The notes under the pieces: generated by a model | Databases searched by the model: none | Seen by the model: only the letters and a program-made list of their open reading frames with translations | Told to the model about the DNA's origin: nothing | Part shown: in pieces, positions 1 through 7,284 of the stretch | How the letters are laid out: every line of letters begins with the position of its first letter | Position numbering within the stretch: position 1 is the stretch's first letter | Assembly: GCF_035539115.1 (NCBI RefSeq) | Contig: NZ_DATLJA010000042.1 | Span: 22,695-86,694 of the forward strand | Length of the DNA: 64,000 bases | DNA from: Desulfitobacterium_A sp035539115 | GTDB lineage: Bacteria; Bacillota; Desulfitobacteriia; Desulfitobacteriales; Desulfitobacteriaceae | Direction: 5' to 3' | Position numbers and translations under genes: made by a program

Positions 1-721
1 GATGGCATTTATCAATGAAAGCCATCAGTTGCTGGGGAGTGCCATACCGACTCGTTGATGAGAAATAGCCGGTCACCTGATACCCCCAGGAACCATCATA
101 GGGATGCTCCATCACGGGCAAAAGTTCAATATGGGTGTATCCCAGATCAAGCACATATGGAATAAGTTGCTCAGCCAATTCTTCATAACTTAAAAATGTG
201 TCTTGTTCGTTATTGGCCGTTTTTTCATAACTATCTTCATTTCTTTTCCATGATCCAAGGTGGACTTCATAAATTAGCAGGGGCTTTTCTTTGATTTTGG
301 ACTCCCAACGGGACATCATCCATCCTTGATCCTGCCAAGGGTAGGTTAAGGAGTAAATTATCGAGGCTGTAGACGGTCTTTTTTCGGAAGAAAAGGCGAA
401 AGGATCAGCTTTCAGAAGAACAGTTTTCTCCTGAGTTGTGATTTCATACTTATAAAGATCTCCCTCTTTGAGCCCTGGTATGAAGAGCGTCCATACCCCG
501 CTTTCCCCTGCGGGGATCATGAAATTTTCCCTCCCACACCAATCATTGAAATCTCCTACAACGGAGACTTTTAATGCATTTGGTGCCCAGACCGCAAAAT
601 GTGTTCCTTTAATTCCTCCGCAGTTGAGAACGTGGGCCCCAAACCGCAGATAACTGTGATGAAGTTTTCCTTCGTTAAAAAAATAGAGTTCTTCAGCTGT
701 GATGAATTCGGTATTACTCAT
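1..721 (-). CDS. glgB: 1,4-alpha-glucan branching enzyme, N-terminal part (cut by window edge)
   Basis: The minus strand is open from an ATG at 719-721 to the window edge, giving about 240 residues. Branching enzyme cuts an alpha-1,4 glucan chain and rejoins it as an alpha-1,6 branch in cytoplasmic glycogen synthesis. Residues about 25-110 look like the N-terminal CBM48 immunoglobulin-like domain (FAVWAPNALKVSVVGDFNDW). Residues about 150-240 enter the GH13 barrel, with IYEVHLGSWKR, a GYTHIELLPVMEHP strand and SWGYQVTGYF, all typical of GlgB. The catalytic residues lie beyond the window. A purine-rich AAGGGA precedes the ATG. No other glycogen gene is visible. The family is certain from these motifs; completeness cannot be judged. 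Confidence 0.93.
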   Translation of the reverse strand, partial: MSNTEFITAEELYFFNEGKLHHSYLRFGAHVLNCGGIKGTHFAVWAPNALKVSVVGDFNDWCGRENFMIPAGESGVWTLFIPGLKEGDLYKYEITTQEKTVLLKADPFAFSSEKRPSTASIIYSLTYPWQDQGWMMSRWESKIKEKPLLIYEVHLGSWKRNEDSYEKTANNEQDTFLSYEELAEQLIPYVLDLGYTHIELLPVMEHPYDGSWGYQVTGYFSSTSRYGTPQQLMAFIDKCH

Positions 722-880
722 TTAACCATCCCTTATGAAAGGATTTAATTGGAAACACTTATTTGATTATAACTTCTCGGTCTCCTCGTGGGTACGGAAA
801 AGAAACACTTTTAAGCGTATATAAATAGTGACTTCTGCAGAATTAACAGGAATAAGTTGCCTCACGTTTAGTCAATAAAA

Positions 881-918
881 AACCACGGCCATAATTTATA
901 AATAATTATGTCGTGGTT
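881..918 (-). terminator. Rho-independent terminator after the 940-1851 gene
   Basis: The arms AACCACG and CGTGGTT enclose a second inverted segment (ATAATT/AATTAT). On the minus strand the hairpin is followed by a T-rich run. It sits 22 bp past the stop codon of the 940-1851 gene. Confidence 0.8.
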
Positions 919-939
919 ATAATTCGTTATTAAGCTTGT

Positions 940-1851
940 TTAAGCTTGTAGTTTTTGTTGGTGTTTTGACATCATCTGTTTAACATTATCACCAAATCCC
1001 GAGAAAAACATGACTTGTAACCAAGATAAATAGTGACAGATCTCTTCATGTTGTTGAAGGTTAAATTCCATATAGGCGACAAGAGGCATATACTCAGTGT
1101 CATAAAGAAGGGATGCCGTAATTATTTCAGCAAAGCCCTCTGCAATTAGGGATTGAATTTCTGATGGTTCCTCGTAAAGTTTCCTTTGCAAATTTATGAA
1201 GCCTGGCGGTAAAACGCTTAGATCCTCGGTTAATTGATAGTGGATAAGGTGGACTAAGGAATGCAGAATCGAGATGAGAGATTGCTCCTCGTCATTTTGG
1301 GACGCAAAAAGGGCAAAACAGTGATATTGGGGCCAACACAATACGGATCCGCCCTGAATACTTAAATTCATGATCGGGATGAGGAATGGCTCCCGCGTAA
1401 GACCAGTTAAAAATCCGGGATATTTGTCTTTGAAGATTGCAACTGCTGTCGAGACTTGTTTGCGGGGCAAACAAAGCTTATTTTCCTCGATCTGGGCCAT
1501 GTCGAGAACCTTGAGTAATTCGTGAATCTCCCCTTCAAAATACGCAAAACGTGCTTCTTCTGGACAATGCCCCAAGACGTGGTTGATCCAAAATGTCAGG
1601 GCATCTTCGGGAGGAATTAAAATATACTGGCAGCGTGCATGATAATGGCTAAATTGCAAATCTGTGGCGATCTGCCTTAAGTAGAGAATGAAATCCTGAA
1701 GCAAATGCTTGTCCACGGAAATTAAGAGATCAAGAGCCTGGTGCAGGAGTTGACGTGCCTCCTGTGGGCTACTTATCTTTTTGAATCGTTCCCGCAGTAA
1801 CACGATTTGGTGATTCATCACGAGGATTTCTCTCGTGTTCTTCCGATACAT
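940..1851 (-). CDS. Hypothetical protein with degenerate metallopeptidase-like core
   Basis: I do not recognise this 303-residue protein. It has no signal peptide or membrane segment. The middle holds HSLVHLIHY (about residues 196-204) and, some 35 residues on, EGFAEIITASLLYD. The helix-His-x3-His pattern followed by a downstream acidic helix resembles a gluzincin HExxH plus Glu arrangement, but the catalytic Glu of HExxH is absent (HSLVH), so any peptidase descent would be an inactive or altered form. An internal ATG at codon 12 (position 1818) is an alternative start. The gene stands alone between glgB and an NlpC/P60 gene, with its own terminator. The coding call rests on the long frame and amphipathic composition; no function is assigned. 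Confidence 0.7.
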   Translation of the reverse strand: MYRKNTREILVMNHQIVLLRERFKKISSPQEARQLLHQALDLLISVDKHLLQDFILYLRQIATDLQFSHYHARCQYILIPPEDALTFWINHVLGHCPEEARFAYFEGEIHELLKVLDMAQIEENKLCLPRKQVSTAVAIFKDKYPGFLTGLTREPFLIPIMNLSIQGGSVLCWPQYHCFALFASQNDEEQSLISILHSLVHLIHYQLTEDLSVLPPGFINLQRKLYEEPSEIQSLIAEGFAEIITASLLYDTEYMPLVAYMEFNLQQHEEICHYLSWLQVMFFSGFGDNVKQMMSKHQQKLQA

Positions 1852-1937
1852 CTAATCACACCCCAGTTCAAAGTTTTGAATTCCGTAATGAAGATTTCCT
1901 CATCAGTGTTCAAAATCCTTTGGCAAAGGATGTCTAT

Positions 1938-1970
1938 CATTGACATGATAGGGAATATCATGTCAATGAT
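1938..1970. terminator. Perfect 15-bp inverted repeat touching the NlpC/P60 stop codon
   Basis: ATCATTGACATGATA and TATCATGTCAATGAT flank a 3-nt loop, and the last base overlaps the TAA of the 1970-3127 gene. The stem is long and AT-rich and lacks a U-tract, so it may act as a 3' stabilising hairpin rather than a classic terminator. Confidence 0.5.
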
Positions 1971-3127
1971 TATTCGCTAATCAAACGGCGGGCTCCCAAA
2001 TACCGTGGGTCCCAATAGGAATTATTCATATTTTCATAGGTAACTCCTCCGTTGGAAGAGTCAATCATGGTGTTGTTTCCGGCGTAGATTCCTACATGGG
2101 TGGCACCCGAACCATAGGTCGAAAAGAAAACCAGATCCCCGGCTTTTAAGTTTGAACGAGCAACAGAGGTTCCCTGATTATATTGGGATTGGGAGGTACG
2201 GGACAGATCAATGCCAGCCTGACGGAAAACATATTGCGTAAAACCAGAACAGTCAAACCCGCTAGGTGAAGTACCGCCCCAGACATATGGCGTACCCAAA
2301 AACTGTGAGGCATAACTGAGAATGGCCCCCGCTCCTCCAGATATCGCCACAGGAGCGGATTCGCCAGAGCTTGTCCCGCCATCGGAGATAGGCTTCTGTG
2401 CAGCCAATCGTGCTTCCAGCTCTTGTTGCGCGATTAACTGCTGAACCCGATCGGCATTCGACTTAGCGTTCAAAGTTGCCTGGTAGGTTGATTTTTCATT
2501 GGAACTCAATTGAGATACGAGGGTCTTCTGCTTATTGAGAGCCTCTTGTACGGTCTTCTGACTTTGGGCTTTAGCTTGGAGAATATTTTGTAAGGAGTCG
2601 TTCTTTTCTTTGATCTGCGCTTGTTGAGTCGATAGATCCTCATTGATTTGGCCGAGTTCTTGCTGCAATTTTCCATAGGTATTGACAACTGCGGAAACAT
2701 CTTCGATCCGGGCTAAGAAATCGGTTAAGTTCGTCGCTTGGAAAAGAACCTGAAGATAACTTGGAGCACCTTCTTCATAGCTAGTTCGCATGTATTGCCC
2801 TAACGCTTGAATATGATTTTGGCGTTCGGTTTCAAGTTCCTTTTGTTTACTTTCGAGGGCTTTCAAATTTTTCTGTTCCGCCGTTAACTCCTTTTGATAA
2901 GCAACGACACTATCATTCAACGTTTGAATGGATTGTTGAAGGGCTGCAGCCTGAGTGGATGCACTGGAGACCTGCTGCTTCTGACCCGATAATTGTGAGC
3001 TCAGCTGATTATACTGAGATTGATATTGTTGAAGTTGGTCTTGCAAATTACTCGCATTAACAGGTTGAACCTGTAAGGTTGTTCCCATTAAGCTAAGGCA
3101 AAGAATCGTTGTGAATATTTTCTTCAT
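1970..3127 (-). CDS. Secreted NlpC/P60 peptidoglycan endopeptidase with coiled-coil N-terminus
   Basis: This 385-residue exported hydrolase probably cuts the D-gamma-glutamyl-meso-DAP bond (or cross-links) of the stem peptide outside the cell. Residues 1-25 form a signal peptide ending at VNA. Residues about 28-245 are Gln/Lys/Glu-rich coiled coil of the type that keeps such enzymes autoinhibited until docked. A short Ser/Gly linker leads to the NlpC/P60 domain (265-385), with the catalytic Cys293 in GFDCSGFTQYVF, His344 in THVGIYAG and a third polar residue shortly after. The architecture matches PcsB/CwlO-type enzymes that work with FtsEX in other Firmicutes, but no ftsEX is nearby. The upstream gap to dinB is only about 110 bp, so the gene is probably transcribed alone. 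Confidence 0.92.
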   Translation of the reverse strand: MKKIFTTILCLSLMGTTLQVQPVNASNLQDQLQQYQSQYNQLSSQLSGQKQQVSSASTQAAALQQSIQTLNDSVVAYQKELTAEQKNLKALESKQKELETERQNHIQALGQYMRTSYEEGAPSYLQVLFQATNLTDFLARIEDVSAVVNTYGKLQQELGQINEDLSTQQAQIKEKNDSLQNILQAKAQSQKTVQEALNKQKTLVSQLSSNEKSTYQATLNAKSNADRVQQLIAQQELEARLAAQKPISDGGTSSGESAPVAISGGAGAILSYASQFLGTPYVWGGTSPSGFDCSGFTQYVFRQAGIDLSRTSQSQYNQGTSVARSNLKAGDLVFFSTYGSGATHVGIYAGNNTMIDSSNGGVTYENMNNSYWDPRYLGARRLISE

Positions 3128-3238
3128 TTAAATAACTCCACTTCCTTAGGTTGCTCAATCAATGTTTGTTGAAAATTATTATGTATTATTTCGACAGAAA
3201 ACCAAAAAGTCCTTGTGGAGTTGTCTGGAAAAATTTTT

Positions 3239-4408
3239 TTAAGGCAACAATCGAGCTCGGGTAATACTTTTATCTCCATACTTTTCTTTGATGGAATCGA
3301 TTACTTTTACTAACTTTTCGCGATCTTTTTCAGGTTCGTCAAACAAAGCCAGCTGGCCCTTATCCTGATTCACAAGATTTTGCAGGGTTATCCCAATCAA
3401 ACGGATGGCTTGGCTTAGCGATACTTCCTGCAGGAGTTGACAGGCTTCTTGATAAATTACATCTTCAAGATTGGTAGCTTGGTTTAGGGTATGGGATCGA
3501 GATATAGTGCGGAAATCAGAATAACGGACTTTAAGAGTAATAGTTTTTCCTTTGAGTTGCTCTTTACGAAGATTTTGACCGATATCACAAGCGAGTTCCA
3601 GCAGAATCTTCTTTAATACATCACGATCCGTAAGGTCAGAGTCGAAAGTCGTTTCCCGGCCGATGGATTTTACCTCCCGCTCACTTTCCACCGGCCGGTC
3701 ATCAATTCCCCGGGCCAAAGCATATATCTGCCTTCCCCAAGTACCAAAGAGATGGGCGAGGTATTCCTGATCAAGTTGTCGCAGCTCGCGAAGTGTACGG
3801 ATATTCAAACGATGGAGACGCTCAGCCGTTTTTTCGCCGACTCCCCAGATTCGCTCGATGGGCAAAGGATCAAGAAACTCTTGAACATGAATAAGATCCA
3901 CCACCACAAAACCATTGGGTTTTTCCAAGTCAGAAGCAAGTTTAGCAAGAAATTTATTACTTGCCACACCTACGGAAGCAATTAGGTCGAGTTCATTCTT
4001 AATTCGTTCTTTAATCGTTTGCGCGATTTCTTCTGCAGAACCAAATAATCGGGTTGAAGCGGTAACATCTAAAAAAGCTTCGTCAAGGGAAATGGGCTCG
4101 ACTAAAGGTGTATATGTTAAAAATATATCTCGAATTTGCCGTGATACCTGCCGATATTTTTTACCATTCACTGGCAAAAAGACCGCTTGAGGGCAGCGTC
4201 GATACGCTTCAGCTAAGGGCATTGCTGAATGAATACCCATCTTGCGCGCTTCATATGAAGCAGTAGACACGACGCCTCGACTATCTGGCTTCCCTCCGAC
4301 CACGACCGGCCGGTTCTGGAGAGCAGGATTATCACGTTGCTCAACCGAGGCAAAGAAAGCGTCCATATCGATATGGATTATTTGACGCAAGTGAGTATCA
4401 CTGCTCAT
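3239..4408 (-). CDS. dinB: DNA polymerase IV (Y-family translesion polymerase)
   Basis: DinB extends primers past damaged template bases at low fidelity. The 389 residues carry the family hallmarks in order: HIDMDAFFASVEQ with the first metal-binding Asp, the VVGGKPDSRGVVSTASYEAR finger segment, SLDEAFLDVT with the catalytic Asp-Glu pair, GVASNKFLAKLASD, and the helix-hairpin-helix IWGVGEKTAERL. Near the C-terminus GQLALFDEPE fits the beta-clamp binding motif QLxLF. Length is normal. It follows the REC-PAS-PAS kinase gene by 55 bp on the same strand with no clear terminator between, so some read-through is possible. No LexA box was identified. Confidence 0.96.
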   Translation of the reverse strand: MSSDTHLRQIIHIDMDAFFASVEQRDNPALQNRPVVVGGKPDSRGVVSTASYEARKMGIHSAMPLAEAYRRCPQAVFLPVNGKKYRQVSRQIRDIFLTYTPLVEPISLDEAFLDVTASTRLFGSAEEIAQTIKERIKNELDLIASVGVASNKFLAKLASDLEKPNGFVVVDLIHVQEFLDPLPIERIWGVGEKTAERLHRLNIRTLRELRQLDQEYLAHLFGTWGRQIYALARGIDDRPVESEREVKSIGRETTFDSDLTDRDVLKKILLELACDIGQNLRKEQLKGKTITLKVRYSDFRTISRSHTLNQATNLEDVIYQEACQLLQEVSLSQAIRLIGITLQNLVNQDKGQLALFDEPEKDREKLVKVIDSIKEKYGDKSITRARLLP

Positions 4409-4463
4409 TGATTTATCACCTCATTATTCTATAAGAAGCAACCTCCATTATATCACTCGTCAT

Positions 4464-6410
4464 TTAATACTTGGGAAAATGCACAGCAAAAGTTGTTCCA
4501 CTTGAGGAGGTTTTAATCGAAATTCGAGCCTTATGCTTTTCCGCAATTCTGAAGCAGACGGCAAGACCCAACCCGGTTCCATTCTCTTTCGTTGTAAAGA
4601 AAGGATTGCCTAATTTGTTGAGGATCTCCGAGTCAATTCCGGGGCCCTGGTCTTGTACCTCGAAGACAACTTCTTCAACTGCTCTAATGGTACGCAAACT
4701 GAGTATCCCGCCGTGCGGCATCGCTTCTAACCCGTCCCGCGCTAAGTTGAGGATCATTTGGCGAATTTCTCGTTGATCAAGCATTAGGTAAGGAATCTCA
4801 TCAAGCTCCATCTGAACATCGTTTTTACGATTAAAGGCATCGGCTTGAATTAAGGGAAAAAGAGTTTCCAGGAGGACATTAAGGTTATCCATCTTTAAGT
4901 CCAGAGCCTGATCCTTCGAAAGCGTGAGATATTCCGTAATAATGGAGTTGGCTCGGTCAAGTTCGCTCATCATCAATTCAAAGTATTCCAGATTCTCCTG
5001 ATGCTGTGGGCGAGCTTTCATCATTTGTAAAAAACCGCGAACCGTTGTCATTGGATTCCTGATTTCGTGTGCGATTCCTGCGGCCATTTCGCCAATCAAA
5101 TCAAGACGATCTAAGCGAGCTATTTCTTTTTCAAGACGTAAGTTTTCGGTAACATCGGTGACCACAGAGAGTAGACATTGTTCTCCTTTCAATTTGAGAA
5201 TCTCGGTGGATAAAAGTCCTTCTCGAAGTGTTCCAGATTTGGTTTCATAAGTTACGCGAATATTTTGCAGGGATTCCTCCTGGCTGAATTGAGTGATTGA
5301 GTTAGCTTCCGCGGAAATTCCGGATAAGTTAATAATTTCAGCAGCGCTATCCTTAAGCTCTTCCAATCGATACCCTGTGAGCTTCTCCCAACTTTCGTTG
5401 ACATCAAGATAACGGCCATCTTTAACAGAGCGAATCGCCATCAAGTTAGGGCTAAACTCGAACGTCTTGCGGAAAAGTTGCTCGGAGATTTGGAGTTTCT
5501 CATTCGTAGCGCTAATTTCCAAGGTCCGCTCCAGAACAAGTTTCTCCAATAATTCATACTGTTCATTACGCGTCTTTTCGTTTTCCTGGCGATCCGTGAT
5601 ATCACGGATCGAACAGACGGTCACGTGTTGATCGTCAACAATAGCCTCACCTATAGATATTTCCACGGGGAAGGGTTTTCCGTCTTTGGCTAGACCAAGA
5701 GTACAAAAAGGTCTGGGATTTCTTTCTTTAAGGAGCTGTACTAATTCAGGAAGAAGTTGGGAGGCGTCTTTCCCGACGAGTTCCTCAGCCAGATATCCAA
5801 ACATTGCTAGGATCGCTGAATTTACATTAATAATGCATCCTTCTGGATCAAAGACCAAAACTGTATCGATCGATACATCGGTAATGGCTCGGGCTAAGGC
5901 CTCTGCCTTTCTTAAAGCGGAGGTCGTACATTCGAGCTCAAGGTTAAGATCTTCAAGTTCAGCGGCACGTTGCTGTAAGAGTTGACTTTGAATTTTAACG
6001 CGTGCTTGAGCCTGATAGATTTTAACAAAACCCTCGACTTTCTTAAGTAAGGTTGAAGGTTCAAACGGCTTGAAAATGTAATCAATTCCGCCTGAGGCAT
6101 AACCCTTCTCAACGTGCTCTGAGGCTTGGCTTAGCGCGGTAATAAAAATTACTGGAACGTCCTTAGACTTTTTTCTTCGTTTAATTAGGCGAGCTGTCTC
6201 GAAACCGTCTAAACCAGGCATTTGAACATCCAGCAAAATGACCGCGAATTGTTCTTTTAAAACCCATTTTAAGGCTTCTTCGCCAGAGTTCGCTTTGATT
6301 ACCTGATATTCCGGAGAGGTCAGGACAGCCTCTAAGGCCAGTAGATTTTCTGGACGGTCATCAACTAATAAAATATTTACCTGGAGTTTTTCCGCTTTGT
6401 ACATATTCAC
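4464..6410 (-). CDS. REC-PAS-PAS sensor histidine kinase (cytoplasmic)
   Basis: The 648-residue protein starts with a receiver domain (about 12-130; phospho-acceptor Asp61 in ILLDVQMPGLDG, conserved Thr in FITALS, Lys in FKPFEP). Coiled coil, two PAS domains (about 170-285 and 305-415), a HisKA helix with the phosphorylated His in GIAHEIRNPMTTVRG and a HATPase_c domain (NLARDGLEAMPHGG, GTGLGLAVC) follow. No membrane segment is present, so it senses in the cytoplasm. The second half resembles Spo0-type phosphorelay kinases of Bacilli and Clostridia; the N-terminal REC implies it accepts phosphate or docking from the hybrid kinase encoded two genes upstream. cheR ends 22 bp before it, so the three genes form one operon. 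The ligand is unknown. Confidence 0.9.
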   Translation of the reverse strand: MNMYKAEKLQVNILLVDDRPENLLALEAVLTSPEYQVIKANSGEEALKWVLKEQFAVILLDVQMPGLDGFETARLIKRRKKSKDVPVIFITALSQASEHVEKGYASGGIDYIFKPFEPSTLLKKVEGFVKIYQAQARVKIQSQLLQQRAAELEDLNLELECTTSALRKAEALARAITDVSIDTVLVFDPEGCIINVNSAILAMFGYLAEELVGKDASQLLPELVQLLKERNPRPFCTLGLAKDGKPFPVEISIGEAIVDDQHVTVCSIRDITDRQENEKTRNEQYELLEKLVLERTLEISATNEKLQISEQLFRKTFEFSPNLMAIRSVKDGRYLDVNESWEKLTGYRLEELKDSAAEIINLSGISAEANSITQFSQEESLQNIRVTYETKSGTLREGLLSTEILKLKGEQCLLSVVTDVTENLRLEKEIARLDRLDLIGEMAAGIAHEIRNPMTTVRGFLQMMKARPQHQENLEYFELMMSELDRANSIITEYLTLSKDQALDLKMDNLNVLLETLFPLIQADAFNRKNDVQMELDEIPYLMLDQREIRQMILNLARDGLEAMPHGGILSLRTIRAVEEVVFEVQDQGPGIDSEILNKLGNPFFTTKENGTGLGLAVCFRIAEKHKARISIKTSSSGTTFAVHFPKY

Positions 6411-6432
6411 AATTCGACAGTCTTCCTCTTTC

Positions 6433-7284
6433 CTATCTTATTTTCCGAAAAATCCTAGCATTCGAATCCATAGGTTCGTAACATTGAACCTGGGATGAAA
6501 CGGTAAGTCCCTCTTTACTGCCTAGACAGAGAAACCCTGAAGTCTTCAGACTTTCGTGCAAGAGATTCTGAACTTGCTTTTGAAGTTGCTTATTAAAATA
6601 GATCATTACATTCCGACAAAGAATTAAATCAAATTCATTAAAAGATCGGTCAGTAACTAAGTCATGCTGAGCAAAGATTGTATTGTTCGAAAGAGCGGAG
6701 TTGAAATTTACCCGATCACCGTCTACCGTGTAATATTCAGAAAAGGCTTTTTTGCCCCCAGCCAGAAGATAATTCCGAGTGTATTTTTGCATGGAAGCAA
6801 TAGGAAAGGAGCCCTTTTTGGCTTCCTCGAGCGAAACCTCATTCAAATCTGTGGCGTAAATCTGGGTCTTACTTGAGAGCCCTTCTTCGCGCAAAAGTAT
6901 GGCTAAAGAATAGGATTCTTCACCCGTGGAACAGCCAGCCTGCCAAATTCGAACATGAGTTAGTTCCTTGAGAGCCGGGAGAACATTACGCCTTAAAGAA
7001 AGGAAAAAATCGGGATCGCGAAACATCTCAGTAACATTAACCGTAAAGTCTCCAAATAATCTCCCCATAATGCCAGGGTCATGAAGAACTTGTTCTTGCA
7101 ATCTTGACACACTTGGTAAGTTCTCAGCCTGCAGTCTGTGCTTCACCCGTCGATGAAGATAGGGGGAAAAATAATTGCGAAAGTCGAACCCGTAATAACG
7201 ATAGATCCCTTCTAACAAAAGCTCTATTTCGAGGGTTTCAAGTTCTTCATCTGGGCATTCGCTAATTTTTAGTCCCCCTCTCAT
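6433..7284 (-). CDS. cheR: CheR-type glutamate methyltransferase
   Basis: CheR methylates glutamates of chemoreceptors using S-adenosylmethionine. The 283 residues show the all-helical N-domain, the substrate loop region FTVNVTEMFRDPDFF, the SAM site VRIWQAGCSTGEESYSLA and the late motif LILCRNVMIYFN. Length is normal. Its start overlaps the end of the upstream hybrid-kinase gene by 23 bp, which indicates translational coupling. No CheB, CheA, CheW or receptor gene is present, so its target is probably not the classical flagellar receptor set of an adjacent cluster. CheR joined to large hybrid kinases is known in bacteria and often acts in non-motility signalling; that role here is inference. 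Confidence 0.93.
   Translation of the reverse strand: MRGGLKISECPDEELETLEIELLLEGIYRYYGFDFRNYFSPYLHRRVKHRLQAENLPSVSRLQEQVLHDPGIMGRLFGDFTVNVTEMFRDPDFFLSLRRNVLPALKELTHVRIWQAGCSTGEESYSLAILLREEGLSSKTQIYATDLNEVSLEEAKKGSFPIASMQKYTRNYLLAGGKKAFSEYYTVDGDRVNFNSALSNNTIFAQHDLVTDRSFNEFDLILCRNVMIYFNKQLQKQVQNLLHESLKTSGFLCLGSKEGLTVSSQVQCYEPMDSNARIFRKIR

Noticed and set aside
3128..3238. c-di-AMP (ydaO) riboswitch for the NlpC/P60 gene, or one for the KimA-like gene
   Set aside because: The gaps are 110 and 14 bp, too short, and no consensus blocks are visible.
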